From contig CADCXA010000067.1 of the NCBI GenBank assembly GCA_902806565.1, positions 62,001 through 126,000 on the forward strand: a DNA stretch of 64,000 nt, given 5' to 3'. The translations under genes and the position numbers were made by a program. A model generated the notes under the pieces. That model had not been told where the DNA came from and made no database searches. It worked only from the letters and a program-made list of their open reading frames with translations. Shown here one piece after another: positions 1-13,440 of the stretch (positions within the stretch are counted from its first letter, which is position 1; each line of letters opens with the position of its first letter). Source of the stretch: Hypoxylon rubiginosum. Its lineage: Eukaryota; Ascomycota; Sordariomycetes; Xylariales; Hypoxylaceae.

Positions 1-145
1 ATTAAATTATTATTAAATTATTATTAAGTTATAATTAAGTTATTATTAAACTATAATTAAACTATTATTAAACTATAATTAAATTATTATTAAATTATAA
101 TTAAGTTATTATTAAATTATATTTAAATTATAATTAAATTAAGGT
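1..145. repeat. 11-bp minisatellite, array A
   Basis: About thirteen tandem units of the form AARTTATWATT run from the window edge. Variants AAACT, AAGTT and AAATT differ by transitions, as expected if the array was mutated by RIP after it expanded. The array probably continues to the left of the window. Confidence 0.7.
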
Positions 146-3100
146 TTTTATATTATAAAATATATAAAATATTATATTAAAAATTTTTAAAGTTTTTAAT
201 TAAATTAATAATTTTAATAATATAACTTATTATATATTAAGTAATAATTTCCTTACTTATTTTAATTTTAATATTTTAATAATTATATATTAAAATTTTT
301 TAAATTTTTATTATTTAAATAAAATTATAAATTTATTTATTATTTTTAAAGTTTAAATAAAAAATATATAATCCTTATAATTTAAATAAAAGGTTTAATT
401 TATTAATATTAAAAAACATATAAATTAAGTTTATTTATATATAAAATTTTAATATTAAAATAATATAATAATTTTTTAATTTATAATTTTATTATTTAAA
501 TAATAAATTTTATATATATATATAATTAAATTTAAAGGTTATATATTAAAAAATTAATTAACTTCTTTTTATAATTTATATAATTTATTAGTTAAAATAA
601 ATTAAAGTTTTTATTATAACTTTAAAAATTTATTTAAAAATAATTAATTATAAAAACTTAAAACCTTAAAATATAAACTTATAAATATAAATAAAATAAC
701 TATTATAAATAAATATTATTTATATTTAATTTATTTTTTATTTAAATAAATATTAAATAAAAAAAAATATTAAATATTATATAAAATATTATTATAAGAT
801 ATTTTATTAATAAAAATATTAATATTATAAAATAATAATATTATTATAAGATTATTTAAATAATAAAAGAAATTAAAATATTATTATATAAAAAGTAATA
901 AACCTAATAATTATAAATGTTTTTATATATATAAAAATAATAAATAAAAAAGTTTATTAAATAAAAGAATTTATTATATTTATTTTTAATATTTTTAATA
1001 ATATAAGTATTTAATACCGTTATTTTAAAGGTTATAATCTCCTAAATAATAAAAGTTAAATTTTTATAATAAGATTTTAATTTTAATAAATATAAAAAAC
1101 CTTTAAATTTATATATTAATATTGTAATAACTAACATTTAAAAAACTTTAATTTTAAAAAAATTAATATAAATTATTATAAAAAATAAATTAATAATAAC
1201 TTAAATAATATTTTAAATTTTATATACTAGATATAAGCTTATTAAAAAAAACCTATAAAAATAATTAAATTATTATTATATATATTTTTATAATTTAATT
1301 TATAAGATATTTAAAATATATTTAAAATAAGATTTTCTTTTTATAATTTAAAGTAAATAATTTAATTATAATTTTATATATAATATATCTTTAAAAAGGT
1401 TTATAAAAACTAAATTATTTTTATATATTATAATGTTAAATATAATATAAAAAAGAACTTTTATTATAATAAATTAAAAAAAATTATATAAGTTTTAAAA
1501 AACTAATAAAATTAAAACTTTTAATAAATAAAAATAATAATTTTTATTATTTAATATTTATTTATTTAAATATATATTTAAGTATTAATATTTTAAATAA
1601 TAAAATAATATCTAATAAACTAAATAAGTATTTATTTAAATAAAAAATAATTAATAATTAAAATAATTATTTTTATTATTTTAATAACTTTATGTTATAA
1701 GTATATATCTAAGAAATAAATAATTTATAATTACTATAAAAAATAATATATAAATTTTTAATATTTCTTAAATTTATTTTTTTATTTTTAAAATACCTGA
1801 TAAATAACTATATAATTATATTTATTTTACTTTTATTTATTTTTTTATTTTATTTAATTAAGTTATATACCATGTTATTTTATTATATAAAAACTTATTA
1901 AATATTAATACTAGTTTTTTTTTATTTTTTTTATATTATTTTAAGTAATTTTTTAAACTAATATATTTATTAAAATATAAATGGTTCTTATTTTTAATAA
2001 GTTTTAATAAATATTATATTAATTACTTATTATAAATTTATTATATTTCTAAAATTAAAAAATTATTAAGGTTATATTTACATATTAATTTTTTTAATTA
2101 ATATATTAACTTTAATAATAAGAAATTAAAAATTAAATTTATAATATAATTCTTTATTTTTATATTACCTAGGTTTATTTAAAATTTATTAATATAGTTA
2201 ATAACTTTATTTTTTTATTATTTAATAATATAAATATTTTATAAATAAATATATTAAGTTATTTTTTATTATAATAAGTTTTTAAAAATAATATATATTA
2301 TAACTTAAATATAAAACTAATACTTTTTAAATAAATTTAAATTATATAAACTTTTAAAATATTATTAATAATATAATATTAATATTAATATTTAATAATA
2401 TAAATATTAATTTATTTATAATCTAATAATTAATTATATTAATTTAAAAAAAAAGTTATTATTATTTAATTTTTATATTATACTAATTTATATAAAATTT
2501 ATATAACTTTAAAATATATACGCTTTATAAATATTCTATTTTCATTTTATTTATAAACCATATAATTATTTAAGGTTTAATTTATATAATTAATTAATAT
2601 TATATTTAAATTATAAAAAAAATTTTAATTTTATAATTTATATAAATTATCTAAAGTTAAAATCCCAGTATAATAATTATTTTAAAATATTAATTAATTA
2701 TATTTATAAATAAATTATTAAATCTACTAATATTATATTATATAATTTTATAAAAATAAATATTAATATTTATATAGATTTTAAATCCAATAAAATAAAA
2801 TTTTTAATATTTATTTATATTTTATAATTAATTTAATCTTAGAATTAAAAAAAATCTTTATTTTTTATTATAGTAAATTCTTTTTTAATTATATTAATAA
2901 TTTATAGTTTCTAAGTATATTTAAATATATTTAAATTAGATTATATTTTTAAAAATAAGTTATTTTATAATTATATATATTAATTTATATATTAAATCTT
3001 TTTTTATATTTATTAATATATTTAATTTAAGTTTATAATTATAATAAAATTTAATTATATTATTTTTATATTACTCACATTTAGTTAAATTAATAATTTT

Positions 3101-3429
3101 CTACTTTATATTATTTTTTAAATAAATTTTAATAAAAAAAACATAATTTATATTAACTTTTTTAATAAGTTATAAATAATTAAAAATAGTTTTATTATAA
3201 AAATTTATATAAAAAAAATAATTTTATATTTATTTCTTCACTTTTTTTTTATACTTTATTAAATTATATTATATTATATTTTATTATATTAACTTATATT
3301 AAAAAAAATATAATATTAAATTAATATTAAAATATTTTTATATTAAATAATTAATAATTTTAAAGTAAAATAACCTTATTTTAAAAAATATAAATATATT
3401 TATTTAAATATTATTAATATTAATTTTAT

Positions 3430-4450
3430 TCTTATTAAGCTTTTATTAATTTAAATACCATTAAAAGGTTTATATATTTATATAAATATTATATTTTTAT
3501 TAAAATCTTTTAATAATTTTTTAATAAAATAACTAATTTTTTTAATATTATTAAATAATAACTTTTTTAAACTTAATAAAATTATATTAAATTAAATATT
3601 AATAAAAAGTTTATAAAATAATATAAATATAATAATTTTTATAAAATCTCTAAAAAAGTATAATTTTAAATAATTAGTTTTTTTTATATTAATAAATAAA
3701 AATCTTCTCCTATTAATTAAAATTACATTTAATTAAATATCACTCCAAAGTTTTTTAGTTAATATAAATATTATAATTTTATTATAATTTTTAAAAGATT
3801 ATATTTTTAAGAAATTAATCTTTTTAATATTATTAAATAAAAATATTTTTAATTTAACCTAGGTTATATTTAATTAAATATTATTTTAAAATTTTTTAAT
3901 TGATAAAAATATTATATTCTTATTATAATTTCTAAAAAATTATATTTTTAAATAACTGATTTTTTTGGTATTATTAAATAAAAATAAATTAAAATTTAAT
4001 AAAATTATATTTACTTAAATATTAATTAAAAATTTATAAATTAATATAAATATTATATTTTTACTTAAATCTTTAAATAATACTAAATTTAAATAACTTT
4101 TCTTCTTAATATTATTAAATAAAAATTTCTTTATATTTATTAAAATTACCCTTATTTAAATATAGCTTAAAAATCTATAAAACCATATAAATATTATATT
4201 TTTATTAAAGTTTTTAAAGGATTTAAATTTTAATTAACTAATCTTAACGATATTATTAAATAATAATTTCTTTAAATCTATTAAAATTATAATTACATTT
4301 AAATAAATATTACTAAAAAGTTTATATATTAATATAAATATTACACTTTTATTAAAATCTCTAATAGATTTTATCTTAAAATAAATAATTTTATTAATAC
4401 TATTAAATAATTTAACTTTTATATAACTAAAAAATAATAAAAAATAATAT
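3430..4450 (-). repeat. 141-bp tandem array, about seven copies, possibly coding on minus strand
   Basis: The anchor TATAAATATT or a close variant recurs at 3481, 3622, 3763, about 3903, 4045, 4186 and 4333. The intervals are 141, 141, about 141, about 141, 141 and 147 bp. Every interval is compatible with a multiple of three (47 or 49 codons). The surrounding unit is also shared: a TTATTAAATAA motif, then a run resembling ATTAAAATTATATTTAATTAAATA, then the anchor. The only ORF above 60 codons in this AT block (minus strand, 4234-4458) lies across this array. That is consistent with a decayed gene encoding roughly 47-residue tandem repeats on the minus strand, but a 141-bp satellite is equally possible. 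I do not recognise the repeat family. Confidence 0.65.
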
Positions 4451-7369
4451 ATTAACATTTAAACCTTAAATATTTTAAATATAAAATATTAATTATATAT
4501 TAATAATATTAAATTATATATAAATTAATTTATTAATTATTTTATTAAAAAACCTTATTTACCTTAATTTATTTTATATATTATATATTATTATTTATTT
4601 TTTTTTATAAGTTATTTTTTATTTTTTATAAATATAAAACTTTAAAAAAGTTCTAAGTTTTAATTAACTTTATTTTTTTTTTTTATATTAATTAAATTAT
4701 TATAATAAATATAATAAATAATTATATAAGTAGTAATTATTAAATTTTACCCCAGATTTTAAATAATATATAATATTTATAAAATATTTTTTTAATAAGG
4801 TTTTTAACGTTAAAAAACCTTTATATTAATATTAATAATATAGTAAAATATATTTTATTAAATAATTTAAAAAAGTAAATAATTAAATATATAAAATTAA
4901 TTATAAGAAATTTCCTTAACAATTTATTAAGTTTAATTAATAAATTAATACTTTTAAATAACCAGTTTTAATATCTATAAAATAAAATAAAAATATTTTT
5001 AATATATATTAAATTTATAAATTTAACTAACTTAAAAAACCAATTAAAAAATATAAATAAATTTCTATTTTATATTAATAAATCTTTTATTAATATTAAC
5101 TTTATAATTAAATATATAAAATAATTTCTTAATATTATTATAAATTAATTTAAATTTTTTCACTAACTTAAATAAATTTACCTATTATTAATTTTCTAGG
5201 AAATTAAAATAATAAATTTTTATCACTATTTTACTATTTTATAACTTTTAAAAATTATATTTAAAATTTTTAACAAAACTTTAAAATTTAAAAAACAATA
5301 TATTAAACATTTTTATTAATTATCACTATATAATAAAAAGGAATTTCTTAAATTTTAATAAATTAATATAATAAGTTATTTTTAATTATATTAAAAAAAA
5401 TATTTTTAATATATATTTAATATTAAGGTATTTATTTATATTTTTAATTATAATAAATAACTTATTTTAATATAAACCGTTAAAAACTTTTTATTTAAAA
5501 AGTTATAAACTAAAAATTTATTTTTTATTATAATATAAGTAAAATCTTTTTTAATAACTTAAAATAAAAATATATTTCTTATTATAATAAAAGTAAAATC
5601 TTTATTAATAACTTAAACTAAATTACCACTTTTTTTTAATAATAAAAAACCTTTTTTATAAGTTTTTTAATGTTGTTTTTAAATTTATTTAATTAAGTTA
5701 TATATTTTTAATTAACTGTAATTATATATATTAACTTTTATATATTAATCTTTTATATATTTTTTAATTTATATTTAATTTATTTTAAAAGTTATTTAAA
5801 TATTAATATATTATATATATTATTATTAACTTATTAAAAAAATAAAATATTATATAATAATTTTATATTTAAAAAAAATATTTTTATTTAAATAGTTAAT
5901 AAAATATAATTAATTAAAATAAGTGAAACTATTAACCGCCGGTTTTTTAACTTTGCTTTTTTAACTTTAAATATATATAACTTTTTATTTTTAATATAAT
6001 AATTTTATAACTAAAAATACATAATTTAATAAATTATTATATAATATAAACAATTTAATTATTTCTTAATTATAATAAAAAACCATTTATAAAAAAAATA
6101 AAAAAAAATAAAAAAAAACAATAATTACTTTTATTAAACCTTTTTAATTATATAATTACTAATTTTTTTATATTATATTTTTATTTATAATAACCCTAAT
6201 ATTTTTATTCCTTATAATATTTTTACATTAAAATCACTACTTAAAAAATAATTAATAAATAATATTTAATAAATATAAATATTAATTAAATTATTCTTAT
6301 AAAAACATTTATAAATTTTTTAATAAAAAGTTTTATTTAATATATTTATATTATTATTTATAATTTCATATTATAATTATTAACTAATAAAAAAAAATAT
6401 AAATAATATATTATATTTAATATTTAATTTAATATATTTACCACTTTTTATATTATAAATAATATAAATAATATAACCTATATAATAAATTTAAATATAT
6501 TTATATAGTTTTTTATTAATTTATAAAAAAATAAAATAATTTAAAATATATTAATTAAAAACATATTAATTAAAAATATATTAAATAAAAATATATTATA
6601 ATATAACTATTTTAAAAATTTTAATATTACTAATAAAAATACTATATATATATTTAACATCTTAAAAAAAAATAACTATATATAAAAAAGTAAAATATTT
6701 AATATATAATTAATTTTAAAACTAAATAATTTTATAAATAAAAATTATTTTTTATATTTTTTTTATTATAAAAACTAGTAAAAAAATATTATATATACCA
6801 GTTTATAAAATAATTAATAATAAATTTACGTGATTTATATAACTTTTTATTTAATTAATATATAAACTTTAATAAAATATTAAATTTAAATTTCTTTTAA
6901 AAATAATAATTAATTTATATATTATTAGCTTTATAATAATATTTATTATAAACTTAATTTTAAATTACTTTTTTATTTTTAAAAAACTAAGTATTTTTAA
7001 TTTATTTAATATCTTTAAATTTAAATTAAAAAACGTTTTTATATAATGAAATTTTTTAACTATAAATTAATAATATTTAATAATTTTTATAATAAAAATA
7101 TAATACCTTAGTTTAAAATAATAAATATAAAAAAGAAAATTTTCAAGGTTTATATAATAATATATAAAAAAAAATAAAAAACTTTAAAATAAACTACTAT
7201 ATAATTATTAACTTTAAATTTATTTTTACTAAAAATAAAATAAACTTTTTAAAACAAATAAAAATGTTAAAAGTTTTTTATATTAAAATTACCACTTATA
7301 TTATTTTTTTATTAAAAAAAAAAAACCTATTTTATTATTAATTTTATATTATTAATAAACTTATAAACA

Positions 7370-7517
7370 AGTAAAAAAAATAAAAAAAAAAACAAAGAAA
7401 AAAAAAAAAAAAAAAATAAAAAAGAAGGTAAAAAAAAAAATAAAAAAAAAAATAAAAGAAAAAATAAAAAAGAAAATAAAAAAAGAGATAAAAAAGAAAA
7501 AAAAAAAAAAAAAAACC
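7370..7517. repeat. Purine-only tract (A-rich with scattered G)
   Basis: About 140 bp made almost entirely of A and G, with short T interruptions, ending in ACCGC. A strand lacking C would be preserved during RIP except for G-to-A changes. The source may be a Lys/Glu-rich coding stretch or a poly(A)-type transposon tail. No function is assigned. Confidence 0.5.
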
Positions 7518-9293
7518 GCTTATTTATTTATAATTAACAAAAAAATAAAATATAAAATTAAATATTTTTATTAAAAATTTATTTATTAAAAAATCTTTTT
7601 TTAAAACACTTATATTAATTAATTATTTATAGTTTTATAAAAAACTTACTTAAAAATATAAAGCTATTTAACCGTTTATTAAACTTATTAATTTAATTAT
7701 AAATAATTATTTTATAGTTAAATATAAAATTTTTATTATATTAAAAAGTTAAATTTAATATAAAAGTTTTTTTATATTAATTAGTTAAACTAATAATAGT
7801 TTATAATATAACTTAACTTTAAATTATAAATATAATATTTAATAATATTAAACACTAAGCTTTTTTTTAATATAATTATTTTATTTATATATAAAAACAT
7901 AATATAAAAAAAAATTACCAGTTTATATTTATATATATTTATTAAACTTTTAAATATTAATAATTAAAATATACTTTTTTTTTAATTTAGTAAATTATTT
8001 TATTTATTATATAATAATATAAAATATATTAGTTTTATAAAGCCGCTAATTTTATCTATATAAAATTTATATTATAACAGTAAATTACTATATAATTTCT
8101 TAATTTAAAATAAAAAAAAATAGTTATATTAATAAATATTAATTAATTTTAAAGATTAAAAATTTAAATTAATTTATATAATACTTATTTAAGTTAAACA
8201 CAGTAAAAATAATAATAAAAACGGCGGTAATAAAAATAATAATAATAAATATAATAAAAATAACGAAGCTAAAAATAAAATAATTAAAAATAAAAAAACC
8301 GGATATAAAAAAACTAAAAATAAATAACTAATTAAAGCCAGGGTTTAATTATAAAATTATTAATAAAAATTTACTAAAAATTAACCTTTAATTTATATTT
8401 ATATAAATAAATTATATAATTAATTACTTAAAATATTATAACTTTATTTTTACTTTATTTTATTTTCTAAACTTTTTTCACTATATTTTTTATTAAAAAA
8501 ATATAGGTTTGTTTAATTTATTTAAACATTTAAAATATAATTTACTTAATGTTAAAATAATAAAAACAACTAAAAAACCATGTTAAAAACTATATATAAA
8601 TATATAAAAAATAATATAAAAAATAACATATAAAACTATATAAAATAATATAATAAATAATATAAATAATATTAAAATAAAGTTATTTATAGTAACTATA
8701 AAACAAATATTTTTTAATTTACCTAAATCTTTTATTTATTATTTACAGATATTTATAAAAAATATAAAATTTTAAATTACCTTTTTATAGCTTTTATAAC
8801 CTTTAAATATTTTTAAAAATATCCCTTTTTTTTTTTTATAAATTAAGTTATATATTTTAAACTTAAAATAATTACTTTATATATTTAAATAAGCTTTTTA
8901 CGTTTAATAAAAAACATACTATAAAAATCCAAGCCTAATAATTTAAAAAAGTAATTAAATTTCACTTTTATAATAAATACTTTTAATATTAATAAATATA
9001 ATATATATATATATATTTACCAATTAAATTATTAATTATTAATATTATTTATAAAAAATCCTCGATTAAAATATTAGTTTTTAACATTTAAAAAGGTTAT
9101 AAATTAATAATAAATATATTTACTTTATTATTTATTAAACGTATTATATTATTTATATTTTTATTTATATTATATATTAAAACTTAGTTATTATTAATAA
9201 AAAATATTATTTTATTTATAATATTATTAATTATATTTTTAATTTTTTAAAACACGTATTTATTTATTTATTTAATATCGTGATTTTATTTAT

Positions 9294-9442
9294 AATATAA
9301 TTATTTAAAGCTTAAAACTTATTTATTATATAATAATTTATAGTTTTAATATAAATGTTTATAATTTTAATATAATTATTTAAAACTTAAAACCTGTTTA
9401 TTATATAATAGTTTATAACTTTAAGTTTATTAATTAATTAAT
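9294..9442. repeat. 75-bp tandem duplication in the AT block
   Basis: The stretch starting near 9294 (AATATAATTATTTAAAGCTT) recurs at about 9369 as the same sequence ending in AACTT. Corresponding motifs are 75 bp apart (9301 and 9376), a multiple of three, and most differences are transitions. It may be part of a decayed repeat gene or a simple duplication. Confidence 0.5.
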
Positions 9443-12400
9443 TATAATTTTAAATAAATATTATATATATTTATATCTTATAATTATATATTTATACTTT
9501 AGATTTAACTGTTTATAATTTATATTTACACGTTTAAAACTTATATTTAACTATTTATAATATAAAGTATATTTAAAATCTTGTTATTTTATTATATAAT
9601 AAATAAGTTAATATATTTTATAAACTTTTATAATAAAGTTTAATAATTATTTATTATAATAATAAAGTTTAACTAGTTATTAATATTTATTATAAAAATA
9701 AAATAAAAAAAATATAAGTTTAATTTAAAATAAAATATTTAAAAAAAGAATTTATAATATTAACTAAAAAAAGAAAAAGCTTTTATTATATTTTATATAT
9801 TTATTTAATAACTTAACTTAATATAAATATATAAATATAATTTAACAAAGTTATATTTTTTTATATATTTACTTTAATTTAATTAGCTACTTTTATTATT
9901 AAAAATATAATAAATATTTTTTTATAATTTAAAAAATATAAAAATCACCTGTTTCTTACTATTAAAATCTTATAATCTATAAATTTATTTCTTTTTTAAG
10001 ATATATATTAACATTTAAAGTTTAATTAACTATATAAATATAATTTAAAAAACATTATTATATATAAGATTTTATATATATAATATAATATATTAAATAT
10101 TATTATAAAATAAGATATTTTTTAAAAAAAGAAAAAAATTAACTAATTATTTTATAATTATATAAAAAGTAAAAAATCTAAAAAATATTTAATAATTATA
10201 AATATATTATTATAATATAAAAATATATATTTAAAATAAAACCGTTATTTTTAAATAAAGTTTTTATTAATATATAATATTATTAAAAAAGTTTATAAAA
10301 AAAATAAATATATTAATATATTTATAGTTTTATATGTTTTTAAATTAATTAATCTTATTTTTCTTGGTTTTAATATAAAAAATAATATAAATATCTTTAA
10401 TTAATTAATATTATAATAAAAAAAATAAATATATTAATAAAAGTTTAATTATTTAATTTCTGTTTTTAGTAAAGTTATAATTTTAATAAATATTAATTAC
10501 TTTTATTTTTAACTTTAAAATATTCCCTTTTTTTTTTTTATAATTATATTAATAAAAAATATTATATAGTTATTAAATATTTTATATTTAAGCTTTATTA
10601 TTTAATTATATTATTAGCTTATTATATAACTTTATTTTTATTAAATTCTATTATATTTATTAGTTTTTCCTAGTTTTTATAGGATTTCTTTAAGTATTTC
10701 TCCAGTTTTTTAATATTAATAACATTTTAATTAACCATTATTTTTTTTATTTTATTTTATATTATTAATATAAAATAAATTACTATGTTTATTTTATTAA
10801 CTAGCTTAACTTTTTAAATTTTCTATTATATTTTTTATTATTATAAAAATATTTAATTTTTATTTTTAAAAACTATATTTTTAGTTTAAAGTATAAAAAT
10901 TTATATGTTTTTTAATATTTTATAATTTTAATATATAAAAGATTATAAATATATGTTTTATTTTAATTATACTTATAAAAATATTTTTTTTTACTAGTTA
11001 TAAAGTTTTTTTAAACTGTAATTTTTTTATAATAAAAAAAAAATCTATTACCTAAAAAATTATATAGTTTAAAAAATAAAAATAATCTATTTTTTTTAAA
11101 AAAATTATATAATATATTAAAAAAACCTAACTTATTTTTTATTAAAAAATTATATAACCTAAATAAGGTTAGTTTATTTATTATAAAAAAATTAAAAAAA
11201 ATTAAGTTATTTTTTAATAAAAGATTATATAATCTAAATAAAATTAACTTATATTTTATAAAGAAATTTTAATTAATTAAATTAATAATAGAATTTTAAT
11301 CTTAAAAATTAAAAGAATTTTATAAAATATAAGTAATTTAATATGTAAATTAAAAATTAAATATTATTATATTAATATATATTAATATATATAAAATATA
11401 TTATAATATTTTATTTTAATTTATTTAGTTAAATTATATATTTTATTTTTTTAAATTTATAGTGTTTTAAATATTTAAAATATTTATATTATATTATTTA
11501 ATATTATTTTAAAATGTTAATTTAACTTTATCTTTTTTTTAAATATAGAAATATTTAATATATAATTTAAGGATAATATTTTTTTTAAAACTAGTTTTAT
11601 ATTAATAAGTTTTTTTTTAATAATGTTATTTTTATTATTATTATTTAAATTAAACTAAGAATTAACCATTATTTTATTATTATTTAAAAAAGAATTATTT
11701 ATTTTATCTAAATATAATATATTTAATTTAAAGTTTAATAAAAGATTTTTTATTTTATTTAAATATAATATATTTAATTTAAAGTTTAATAAAAAACTTT
11801 CTATTTTATTATTTAATAATTACTTTTTTATTTTATTGTTTAATAATAGACTTTTTTTTATATTATTTAATAATATAGTTAAAATTTAAAATATTAAATT
11901 TTTATTTTTTTAGTATATTTTATCTTCTTAATATATTATAACTTTTAAATTTATTATAAAATAAATTAAATATATAAAGAAAATATAAAAGTTTAATATA
12001 AATAAGGTATTTAATATTTTTTTTTAATAATTAAAACTTAAATTTAATAATATTATTTTTAATAATAAGTTTCTTAGTAAAAATAATTATAATATATTAA
12101 TAATAACCTTAGATATTATTATAAAAATTAAATAAATATATAATTAATTTAAAAGGTTATTATTAAAAATATATTATAAAATAAAAACAATTAAATTTAA
12201 AAAAATAACACCAACTAAAAAACTTATATTTAAAAAACTTAAATTAAATAGTAACTTAAATTAAATAAATAATTAATAAAAAAAATAAAATAGGAATATA
12301 AAAATAAATATTATAATAAAAAAAGCTGTTATTTAAAAAGTTTATTAAAATATAATATTTAATAATTATATTTATATAAATTAAAGTTTAATTAAAAAGG

Positions 12401-13059
12401 TTTTAAATTTACTTATATTTAAATATACCTTTTCTTTTCTTAATAAAATCACCAAAAAAACATAATCTAATTTATAAAAACTTTTTATATTAATATTTAA
12501 TATTATTTTAAAATTACCAATATATAAAATTATAATATATATATTATAATTAAAACTTAATAAAAATAATATATTTATATATATACTTATTAAAATTATA
12601 TATAATAAAAAAGTTTTATTTATTTAATTTTTTATAAAATTAAAAAAAAGTAGTTTTAATAAATACTTTATTAATTAAATTAAAAAAAACCAAATTATTA
12701 TTAGTTTAATAATATATATTAATTTAATAAAAATATTTAATAATTAATTATAAAATATATTAAACGTTAATAAATTTAAGTTAAATATTATTATATTTAG
12801 TTTTATTTTTAATAAAATAAATATATATCTTTATATTATATAATAATAAATATAAAATAATATCACTTTTTTTTATATTTATTATATTAATATTTTTATT
12901 TTAATAAAAAAAAAGAAATATAAAAACTTATATATAATAATTTTTAACATCACTTATTAAATAAAAAAAAAAAGCTATATTTTATTAACAACTATTAATT
13001 ATATAATAACATTATAAATAACAATTAACATTTTATCGATATTATTTTTTTTATTATAA

Positions 13060-13440
13060 TATAAAAGATATCCTTATAAAAATAACTAAACATTTTAACT
13101 TTAATTTTTACCAACTTTAAATAAGTTTTTTACTTTATTATAAAATTTAACTTCTATAAAAAAACAACCAATAAAATATCCTTATAAAAATATATAAGTA
13201 TTTTAACTTTTATTATTTATAAATAAGTTATTTTATTTATTATAAAATTTAACTTTTATTAAATTATAACCAGTAAAATATCCTTTTAAATATTTATTAA
13301 CATTTTTATTTTTAATAACTAAAAATAAATTATATTACTTATTATAAAATTTAACTTTTATAAACCTAATAATATTACCGCTTAAATAATAAAAAAAATA
13401 TTTTCTTAAAAACATACTAACGTTTTAATTTTAATTATTT
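13060..13440. repeat. Degenerate tandem array of about 102-120 bp, about four copies
   Basis: The motif TATCCTT or TATTTTCTT recurs at 13069, 13177, 13279 and 13399, at intervals of 108, 102 and 120 bp. A second anchor, AAAATTTAAC, occurs at 13142, 13244 and 13346, exactly 102 bp apart. All intervals are multiples of three (34, 36 or 40 codons), in the size range of TPR- or ankyrin-type protein repeats. No residue pattern survives that would identify the family, so the coding interpretation is inference. Confidence 0.5.

Noticed and set aside
4234..4458. 74-codon minus ORF as a real gene
   Set aside because: It is a stop-free window in a RIP-mutated tandem array, rich in Ile, Leu, Phe and Lys because of the base composition; kept only as a hint of the former reading frame.
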